Source: a virus. From it: 30,742 nt of DNA. This document shows, in pieces, positions 24,336 to 30,742 of the stretch. The translations under genes were made by a program, and so were the position numbers. Under the pieces are notes generated by a model that saw only the letters and a list, made by a program, of their open reading frames with translations, was not told the DNA's origin and made no database searches. Positions within the stretch are counted from its first letter, which is position 1, and each line of letters opens with the position of its first letter. Location: IMG/VR virus record IMGVR_UViG_3300042006_000295, positions 1-30,742 of that record. One strand, 5' to 3'.

Positions 24336-25526
24336 CTAGTGATTCACGGCCAGTATGGGATCCTTCTCCCACGCCTCCGTCAAATCTCGTTCCTGCTCGA
24401 CCTGCGGCAGTGAAGTCCACCCCGAACGCAGCTGGTAGTAGGGCTCGCCTGGCTTTTTGTCTTCAAATTCGAAATTGGCGCGGATTCCGAACAGTGCCAG
24501 CAGGATGGCCATGATTAGCTTGATCGTGGCTTCGAGCTCTTTTTGGTTTTGTACTGCGATGCTGAGACGGATGGCTCGACGATTGCGGGCGCGGAGGACG
24601 AGATAGAAAATTCGGACTCGCTTTTCGCGTTCGCTATCTCTTCGAGCAGCTTCTGCCTCAAGGCGGTGAAAGGTTTCGGGATCATATTGGATACCCTCCT
24701 GGGTGGTGAGTTTTTGGAATGTAAGGCGGCTTCGCTTGAGCTTTCTGCCTGAGATGACTGTGCCCTGGTACTCGTATGCAATCCCCGTGGGCTGGCCATC
24801 GTTGTTTTTGGTGAAGTGCACGTAGACCCGCTGCTGGCGCAGGAGCTGGATGAGCATGAACATGTCGCCTTGGGCCTGTTGAGTGGCTTCGACGGCACCT
24901 GCGATCTTCGCGATCATTCTGTGCTTGAGAGGGATCGTCCCTTCGCGCTCAGCGGCTTCCAAGGCGTTCCTGGAAATTGCGGTTCCCCAGGTTTCCGTAG
25001 GCGATGGGGCTTTGCTTAGGCCGAAGTGATCCTCAATCCTGGAGGTGGAGTCACAGCTGCGGGAGCGCTCGTTGCTGTCCCTCACCATGCTGAACTCTTC
25101 ATCCAGGCGAATGCGGTTTGCGACGATATGGACATGCTCGTGATCCGTATCACCATGAAGAACAGCGACCCACTTGTTCGTCTCATCAAAGCCGAGGTCG
25201 GACAGGTACATCTCGATCGCTGCGCGCCATTGATCGTCGTCCAGATGCTCTCCAGGAGGTAAGGCCAGGATTGCGTGCCATACAGGCTTGATAACCCGGT
25301 CGCTGTCGATGGCGTTGTTTCTCAGCTTCTCAACAGAATCAAATTCGGCAATCATCCCTTCAACGTCAATCTTGTCGTGGCCATGGTGAAGTGGATCAGG
25401 AGAAAAGCAATTACGCCCGATTGTTCTGATTGTTGTAAGGGCATGCTCATGCTTTCGAAGTCCGAAGATATATTCGATTCGGTTGCGAAATGAACCGATG
25501 CCCTTGTCTGTGATTTTTCCAATCAT
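24336..25526 (-). CDS. Relaxase/mobilisation nuclease (MOBP/VirD2-like)
   Basis: A 396-residue relaxase. The three-histidine metal motif is visible as LHGDTDHEHVHIVANR (H124, D126, H129, H131, H133), the pattern of PF03432 relaxases. The N-terminal Tyr in NRIEYIFGL is a candidate nucleophile. The middle (QGDMFMLIQLLRQQRVYVHF, YEYQGTVISGRKLKRSRLTF) is typical of mobilisation relaxases, and the C-terminus carries a possible transmembrane helix (ATIKLIMAILLALFGI). I start at ATG 25526, 4 nt after the mobC stop with GGAG 9 nt upstream; a TTG at 25541 is the alternative. It would nick oriT and let the element or its circular form be mobilised by a conjugative helper. No type IV secretion genes are in the window. 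Confidence 0.85.
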   Translation of the reverse strand: MIGKITDKGIGSFRNRIEYIFGLRKHEHALTTIRTIGRNCFSPDPLHHGHDKIDVEGMIAEFDSVEKLRNNAIDSDRVIKPVWHAILALPPGEHLDDDQWRAAIEMYLSDLGFDETNKWVAVLHGDTDHEHVHIVANRIRLDEEFSMVRDSNERSRSCDSTSRIEDHFGLSKAPSPTETWGTAISRNALEAAEREGTIPLKHRMIAKIAGAVEATQQAQGDMFMLIQLLRQQRVYVHFTKNNDGQPTGIAYEYQGTVISGRKLKRSRLTFQKLTTQEGIQYDPETFHRLEAEAARRDSEREKRVRIFYLVLRARNRRAIRLSIAVQNQKELEATIKLIMAILLALFGIRANFEFEDKKPGEPYYQLRSGWTSLPQVEQERDLTEAWEKDPILAVNH

Positions 25527-25530
25527 CTTA

Positions 25531-25857
25531 TTATTCTCCAATGCCCAGCAGGCGATTATTTAATTCAAATAACTCCTGGATAACTTGCTCAGGGTCTTCG
25601 CCTTTATTGATCAGGCCAGCTATCCGTTGCAGTTCCAAGGAAAGTTGGATATGAGCCAGGGGAATGCGCACCTTACCTGGGACTTTGGAGTAGATCAGGA
25701 AGTCGCGAACGAAAGCGCCTGCGGCCTGGTAGCCGGTTTCTTCACACTTGCCCTTAATGATCTCTCGCTCGTTTGCACTCAAGCGAATGATGAGCGGCTT
25801 GTCTCGGCGTTTGGCAGCATCCAGTGTTGGTCTGCCTTTCTTGTTATTATTATTCAC
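25531..25857 (-). CDS. mobC: MobC-like relaxosome protein (ribbon-helix-helix)
   Basis: A 108-residue accessory protein of the relaxosome. The KRRDKPLIIRLSANEREIIKGK strand-helix is a ribbon-helix-helix-type DNA-binding start, and the PGKVRIPLAHIQLSLELQRIAGLINKG region matches MobC-like proteins. The initiation codon is best placed at GTG 25857 (GGAGG 6 nt upstream), followed by an A/T-rich NNNNKK start; the open frame extends to 25917 but without a comparable ribosome site. It precedes the relaxase gene by 4 bp, and a perfect 15-bp palindrome upstream probably mediates its own control. It helps the relaxase bind and melt oriT. Confidence 0.8.
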   Translation of the reverse strand: MNNNNKKGRPTLDAAKRRDKPLIIRLSANEREIIKGKCEETGYQAAGAFVRDFLIYSKVPGKVRIPLAHIQLSLELQRIAGLINKGEDPEQVIQELFELNNRLLGIGE

Positions 25858-25891
25858 GCGCAACCTCCGAAGGAGAGTGAGCAGCATTAAA

Positions 25892-25906
25892 TGTCTATCA
25901 TAGACA
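25892..25906. promoter_or_regulatory. Palindromic operator upstream of mobC
   Basis: Perfect TGTCTAT-C-ATAGACA palindrome, 35 bp before the preferred mobC GTG. It fits autoregulation by the ribbon-helix-helix MobC protein or a relaxosome binding site. Confidence 0.6.
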
Positions 25907-25965
25907 CAACTGGCCACCCATAAGATCTAGTTTTATTATGCAAATGGAGCAAGGGGTGGTGAAAG

Positions 25966-26059
25966 TGTTTTGTTAAAAACATCTGACTTAAATGGCGATA
26001 AAAGTGCCTCAAATGGCAACTCAAGTGCCAGCTATGACAACAGAGGTGCCTTAAATGGC
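25966..26059. other. Candidate oriT with ordered AAATGGC/AAGTGCC repeat array
   Basis: A hairpin TGTTTT-GTTA-AAAACA (25966-25981) lies next to an ordered set of heptamers: AAATGGC at 25990, 26011 and 26053, and A(A/G)GTGCC at 26002, 26023 and 26044. The first two pairs repeat with a 21-bp period (two helical turns) and the last pair is in reversed order. The location upstream of mobC and the relaxase suits an oriT or relaxosome site; the nick position is not evident. Confidence 0.5.
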
Positions 26060-26440
26060 CCGATATACTTCTGACTTCGCAAGTTGTCAATGCTACATAT
26101 CATGATGGTTACTCCATTCGAGTGCGAACAGGCTCAAATGTCGCAGCAAGTGAGTGCGATCCCACGAGATGTCACAGGCGATGAGAGTGAGCGGCAGCCA
26201 TGTCACTGGGAGGTGGTGCGAGAGGGGGACGTGCCGCAGTCGTACAGAGTGACTCATGGCCATGTCGCACTCCGACTGAGCAGAAGCTGGTGACTTGTGT
26301 AGGCAGTGTCAGTCGTGAGTGCCGTGGATTGGACAGACAAATCCAACGTACAGCTCTGGTGGTGACTGGACTGATCTGAAGCCAGGGGAACGAAAGGGAG
26401 TCTTTAAGCGGACGTGAGGTGTGCGATGAGTGGTTCTGAA

Positions 26441-26463
26441 ATTGCACACTGAGTGCACACGGG
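26441..26463 (+). promoter_or_regulatory. TGCACAC double repeat, site C (putative integrase arm site)
   Basis: Third copy of the two TGCACAC repeats with an 11-bp period (26443 and 26454), the second followed by GGG. It mirrors sites A and B near int and lies 60 bp inside the right candidate att site. Confidence 0.5.
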
Positions 26464-26522
26464 ATATCTGGAAGATCTGCAGCAGGCCAGTAAAATCAAG
26501 CCTTTCAGGCGGGTTTGTCGAT

Positions 26523-26558
26523 CCCATCCATCATGGGGGCAACAGAAAAGCGGCGGGA
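26523..26558 (+). repeat. Candidate right attachment site (attR)
   Basis: Direct repeat partner of 5362-5397, 29 of 36 bases identical without gaps. The element between the two is about 21.2 kb. Imperfect identity means either divergence outside a short core or an older integration. Confidence 0.45.
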
Positions 26559-26599
26559 GAGTGGAGCAGGTTGTAGGAGCATTGGAAATCTGAGTCATC

Positions 26600-26623
26600 G
26601 GGGCGAATGGGGCGAATGGGGCG
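26600..26623 (+). repeat. Short tandem repeat GGGGCGAAT
   Basis: 2.7 perfect copies of a 9-bp unit just outside the right candidate att site. No function is evident. Confidence 0.7.
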
Positions 26624-26744
26624 CAGTTTATCAGGGTTGCTTGTCGGCCACCTCGCGCGTTCTCAAACCTCGCCACTCATTTTTCGGTGATGTCCAACAG
26701 ACCGCATGCTCGGTTAGGGGTCGACGCGCACCTTGTGTTGATAA

Positions 26745-26764
26745 ATTATTGTGGATACGATAAT
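26745..26764. promoter_or_regulatory. Operator of the brnTA operon
   Basis: Imperfect palindrome ATTATTGT-GGAT-ACGATAAT (one mismatch between arms) ending 3 bp before the brnT ATG. It suits repression by the ribbon-helix-helix antitoxin BrnA or the BrnTA complex. Confidence 0.6.
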
Positions 26765-26767
26765 TGC

Positions 26768-27043
26768 ATGCAGATTACTTATGACCCAGCCAAAGATGCT
26801 CGCAACGTCGAAGAACGTGGACTCCCGTTTGCCCTCGTGCGGGACTTTGAATGGTCTACCGCATTGATCCTGGAGGATGATCGATTCGACTACGGTGAGT
26901 GTCGTTATCGGGCGATGGGATACATAGGGGATCGGCTGCATGTCGTAGTGTTTACACCACGGGGTGACGCGGTCCACGTCATCAGCTTTCGTAAAGCCAA
27001 CAAACGGGAGGTCAAAAATCATGACCAAGAAACCCAGTCCTGA
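26768..27043 (+). CDS. brnT: BrnT-family ribonuclease toxin
   Basis: A 91-residue toxin of the type II BrnT/BrnA system, an RNase that halts translation until neutralised by BrnA. The family pattern is clear: ITYDPAKDARNVEERGLPF, then WSTALILEDDRFDYGECRYRAMGYI, LHVVVFTPRGDAVHVISFRK and ANKREVKNHD. The basic and acidic residues in these blocks correspond to the RelE-like active site. The ATG at 26768 gives the canonical N-terminus; the frame is open upstream to 26687 but the operator lies there. It overlaps brnA by 23 bp. Its location just outside the right att candidate could stabilise the flanking replicon or island. Confidence 0.93.
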   Translation: MQITYDPAKDARNVEERGLPFALVRDFEWSTALILEDDRFDYGECRYRAMGYIGDRLHVVVFTPRGDAVHVISFRKANKREVKNHDQETQS

Positions 27044-27329
27044 GAAGGTCGAAACGGCAAATCCCGAATGGACGACTGAAGACTTTGCCAGGGCCAAACC
27101 AGCCAGCGAGGTGCTTGTGGGATTGTTTGGCAAGGCTCAGGCAAATGAAATGCTCAAGCCAAAGCGTGGCCGGCCAAAGTCGGCAGCCACTAAAGAGCAC
27201 GTCAATGTTCGTTTCGATGCCGACGTGCTGGAGAGATTCAGAGCCTCAGGGCCGGGCTGGCAAACACGGATGAACGCCGCCTTGGCCGATTGGCTTAAGA
27301 CGCATAAGCCAGAAGAGCTGAAGGCTTAG
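27021..27329 (+). CDS. brnA: BrnA-family antitoxin
   Basis: A 102-residue ribbon-helix-helix antitoxin. The C-terminal half has the DNA-binding and dimerisation pattern EHVNVRFDADVLERFRASGP and WQTRMNAALADWLKTH, typical of BrnA. The N-terminal part (NPEWTTEDFARAKPASEVL) wraps the toxin. ATG at 27021 has GGGAGG 9 nt upstream, inside brnT. It should repress the operon through the palindrome at 26745-26764. A strong terminator follows. Confidence 0.93.
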   Translation: MTKKPSPEKVETANPEWTTEDFARAKPASEVLVGLFGKAQANEMLKPKRGRPKSAATKEHVNVRFDADVLERFRASGPGWQTRMNAALADWLKTHKPEELKA

Positions 27330-27355
27330 TCGCCAAATATTATTCGCAAAAAAAT

Positions 27356-27379
27356 AGCCGCCGATGAGGCGGCTTTTTT
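27356..27379 (+). terminator. Intrinsic terminator of brnTA
   Basis: AGCCGCC/GGCGGCT stem with a 5-nt loop followed by six T on the plus strand, 27 bp after brnA. Confidence 0.9.
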
Positions 27380-27488
27380 GCTGCTTGCTGATTAGCTTTG
27401 TCTCGGTAACAGTAAAAAATCCGTCCCCTTTTTTCGGTATTGGGTTCGCTTTGCATTTGGCGGTTGACATGGTGGCCTGCTGACCAGA

Positions 27489-27510
27489 ACCAAGCCCTAG
27501 CGGGCTTGGT
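27489..27510. terminator. Hairpin downstream of the P-loop ATPase gene
   Basis: Perfect 9-bp stem ACCAAGCCC/GGGCTTGGT with a TAGC loop, about 60 bp beyond the ATPase stop. No T run follows on the minus strand, so termination is uncertain. Confidence 0.4.
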
Positions 27511-27571
27511 AAAAGGAATTATTTAATAGAGCCCGTGGGGTTCAAAAAGATAAATACTCGAAACTATAAGG

Positions 27572-29146
27572 CTAGCGTCCGTAAATAAGTGATGCCTTGC
27601 GCATTTCCTCATCTTTGTTTTTGCCTTTGAGGTCCACGATTGTAAATTGATGAACTTTTCGTGCGGCAGAATATTGACTCAAGTCGAGCATGTATGCTTC
27701 AAATAGCTCTCCTTTTGCACCGGTCTTTAATGTGACTCGTGATTTTACCGGGTGGACCAGGCGCAGGTCGATTAATTGATCCAAAGCACTTCTTGCATCA
27801 TTTTTAAGATCCTGAGATACAAGAAAGACATTGCATTTTGATTTTTCAGTGCAGAAAGTCACAAGTTTTCCGAACTCGGCAAGTAACGCATCGCGATCCT
27901 CTGCGGAGTCAAGTTTAAACTCTTCTCGTTTGAAGGAGTCATAATCTCCAGTTGCAAGGTTTACGTCTTCTGCGCCGACTTTTGGGCCTCGGTGGTTGTT
28001 GACTCCTCGCTCTCGAGCTTGCGCAATAGCCCCTGAAAAGATTCCAATAAAGTCCCGTACAACTCCACCGGACGCGATAATTAGTCGATCAATTGCTGTA
28101 GAGTTTAATAAGTTTGCAGTGCTAATTGGCGGTGTTTCATTCATCAAATTTGTTAGGATTTTCTTCAAGAATACGTGTAGTGTTTCGAAGCGTTCTAAGG
28201 ATATATCAAGATTTATTTCTTTGGCGTCATCACCAAGTTTAACTCCGATTGGTGGGTCAGAGTGTTGATACCATTGGGTGCGGTGCTTTATAGTTCCTAC
28301 CTTTAGCCACATTCCATTACCTTTGCCGACCCGATGAAAATAATCAATAACCTTTGCCTGGTCATTTTTGCGGATATGGTATAAGTCGTCAAGAATTAGG
28401 AAAGACGGGCCGTCCGATAGCTCAGAGAGGTCTGCAAAAAATCTTTGATATTTTAGTATGTTTTGATGGAGGTATTCGACTTTGTGGGAGACGTAACTTG
28501 CTTGCAATTCATGATTTCTTGTTTCAGAGCTTCCACTCTTACCCGCGACTTTTGCAGCCACCGGGCCGGTTTTACCTGATAGAGATACGTCAATTCCATT
28601 GTTGTCAGATGTGCCGCTTTTGGTTGTCGCTTGGTGAGTGGCCGTTTCGGGGTTGCGTAACTGAATATCCAAATCAGCAATCATTGCGCCTAACACTTTC
28701 GAGAGATCGGCGGTTTTGGCTTTATTAAAAGGAGGACGGTTGGGAGCTTTACCGAAAAATCTCTTCCAGAAGGAAGTCTTGTTAGAAGAGGTTGTCGCTG
28801 CCTCATCTAACCATTTCTTAAACTCTTGTAGACTTTTAATGAGGACGCTAATTAGCACGTCGGGATAAGAGTGTCCTTTAAAGGTTTCCATATCCACAAA
28901 AGATATAGGGCGTCGATCAATCGTGAGGTCCGCCGCAGTTTTACGTAATAAGCTAGACTTACCTGAGCCCCTACGACCAAAAATCATATTATGCTGCTGA
29001 GCTTTTGCGCGAGCCAAGACACCCGGCGCAGGCTCAATAAACCGATGCGCCCCTGCTGCAGTGGCACGCATCACTTCGTCACATAAAATCAATAAGTCGT
29101 CTACTGCGCTCAAATCAAGTTGTGAAGCGGGTATTGGTTTTACCAT
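27572..29146 (-). CDS. P-loop ATPase of unknown function
   Basis: A 524-residue protein. Walker A is FGRRGSGKSS (57-65) and Walker B SFLILDDLYHI (about 245), followed by sensor-like VGTIKHRTQW and a helical lid region with IDRLIIASGGVVRDFIGIFS, similar to ORC/STAND-type AAA+ ATPases. An insertion of about 80 residues between Walker A and B is Ser/Thr- and Lys-rich. The C-terminal 120 residues (LVTFCTEKSKCNVFLVSQDL, LDQLIDLRLVHPVKSRVTLK) look like a winged helix. It is low in GC, stands alone, and has GGAAGGCGG before ATG. Single-gene ATPases of this kind are often island cargo, sometimes antiphage; no specific system is recognised. Confidence 0.65.
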   Translation of the reverse strand: MVKPIPASQLDLSAVDDLLILCDEVMRATAAGAHRFIEPAPGVLARAKAQQHNMIFGRRGSGKSSLLRKTAADLTIDRRPISFVDMETFKGHSYPDVLISVLIKSLQEFKKWLDEAATTSSNKTSFWKRFFGKAPNRPPFNKAKTADLSKVLGAMIADLDIQLRNPETATHQATTKSGTSDNNGIDVSLSGKTGPVAAKVAGKSGSSETRNHELQASYVSHKVEYLHQNILKYQRFFADLSELSDGPSFLILDDLYHIRKNDQAKVIDYFHRVGKGNGMWLKVGTIKHRTQWYQHSDPPIGVKLGDDAKEINLDISLERFETLHVFLKKILTNLMNETPPISTANLLNSTAIDRLIIASGGVVRDFIGIFSGAIAQARERGVNNHRGPKVGAEDVNLATGDYDSFKREEFKLDSAEDRDALLAEFGKLVTFCTEKSKCNVFLVSQDLKNDARSALDQLIDLRLVHPVKSRVTLKTGAKGELFEAYMLDLSQYSAARKVHQFTIVDLKGKNKDEEMRKASLIYGR

Positions 29147-29685
29147 TTTTTGACCGCCTTCCGTGGTTGACGGACAAAGTCCAGTCTGAGTTTTGGAGGA
29201 TGGCTGATGTTAGTGCATTGTGAGCGAGAAAGCCAAGCTAGGTCAGCTAAAATTATTTAAAAATACGGGATGTCGCACAAAGAGCCTTACTCATTTCTGC
29301 ACCACGGTCCAAGGACTGAGCCATCCCCAAGCCAAGGTGTGCGAGACAGCGGCGCTGTGCAGTTGGACGTACTTACTCATCAGCGTTGATACGAATGGCC
29401 CCTGTTACATGTTTACTCTCTGAGTGTCGCTCACATATTTGTGAACAGGAACGTCAGTCCTCTTGCAGGCCATTGGGGCTCCGAAGGTGTATCCCCAGTG
29501 TCCGGATAACGGCGGCGATCTTCCATGCACAGCCATCTAGGTGAAGCTTGAGCTATAGGTTCGTGGATACAGAATCCGCAAGAAGTGGATATGTAGGAAA
29601 TTTCCCTAAATTATTTGCGAGGATGATAAATAGCCGCTAACGCTGTAGCGACTTTACTTTCTCACAGTTGAATCGCCTGCCCAAT
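29147..29685. other. Stretch without a convincing gene
   Basis: About 540 bp between the ATPase gene start and the insertion sequence. It must hold the ATPase promoter at its left end. Short open frames have no ribosome site or recognised product, and I see no clear repeat. Confidence 0.5.
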
Positions 29686-29749
29686 TGTAGTGGTCTAATG
29701 AAACCGGACACCCATTTAGGCGAGAATACTCGCCACATCGAGGTGTCAG

Positions 29750-30742
<993 letters not shown>

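Larger units (their letters stand above)
26066..26767. other. Non-coding right end of the element and attR region
   Basis: About 700 bp with no convincing gene; short open frames on both strands lack ribosome sites and recognisable products. It contains the TGCACAC double repeat at 26441, the candidate att site at 26523-26558, the tandem repeat at 26600 and the brnT operator at 26745. Confidence 0.5.

Noticed and set aside
25990-26059. Repeat array considered as CRISPR
   Set aside because: Heptamers with 2-14 bp spacers are far too short for CRISPR, and no cas genes are present.
26084-26676. Several open frames of 69-91 codons on both strands near the right end
   Set aside because: They overlap one another and the arm site/att region, and none has a credible start.

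Overview
The window looks like an accessory region of a Pseudomonas genome or plasmid, most likely from the P. syringae/fluorescens group. The evidence is a RulB/UmuC-type 3' end at the left edge, an IS51-group (IS3 family) insertion sequence at the right edge, Pseudomonas-like phage tail genes, and moderate GC broken by low-GC blocks around 0.5-2.2 kb and 27.5-29.1 kb. No host tRNA or rRNA gene was seen. All functional calls come from reading motifs by eye; no database search was run.

Left flank (1-5360): the end of a DNA polymerase V-type gene (rulB/umuC) is followed by three leftward genes that look like defence or stress cargo. They are an AIPR-family protein with a nuclease-like N-terminus, an unknown protein with a degenerate nuclease-like motif, and a secreted or membrane-anchored protein with a HEPN-like R-x4-H motif. 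About 700 bp without a convincing gene follows.

Central element (about 5362-26558): this appears to be a 21-kb integrative element. It carries a tyrosine integrase, three copies of an 11-bp-period TGCACAC double repeat (two beside int, one near the right end), and an 81 % identical 36-bp direct repeat at both ends as candidate att sites. Inside, reading leftward, are two AlpA-like regulators flanking an AbiEi-like gene and a coiled-coil partner, then a small protein, a lipoprotein, a HEPN-like protein and a primase-DUF669 fusion. The primase diverges from a rightward operon of an origin-binding-type helicase, a T7-endonuclease-I-like resolvase, a RuvC-like resolvase, terminase small subunit, a C39-like cysteine protease, terminase large subunit (C-terminally truncated), and three tail-tip genes. 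There are no portal, capsid, tape-measure or lysis genes. The divergent region between primase and helicase is a large nested inverted repeat and is the best candidate replication origin.

The right part of the element is a leftward operon of MobC, a MOBP-like relaxase and a TIR-domain protein, with an ordered repeat array upstream that is a candidate oriT. The element therefore combines satellite-phage-like genes (integrase, AlpA, primase/helicase, terminase) with plasmid-style mobilisation genes. The truncated terminase argues that at least the packaging route may be decayed.

Right flank (26560-30742): a BrnT/BrnA toxin-antitoxin operon with its operator and terminator, an unidentified low-GC P-loop ATPase, about 540 bp without a gene, and an IS3-family element whose orfB is broken by a frameshift and a nonsense codon before the window ends.
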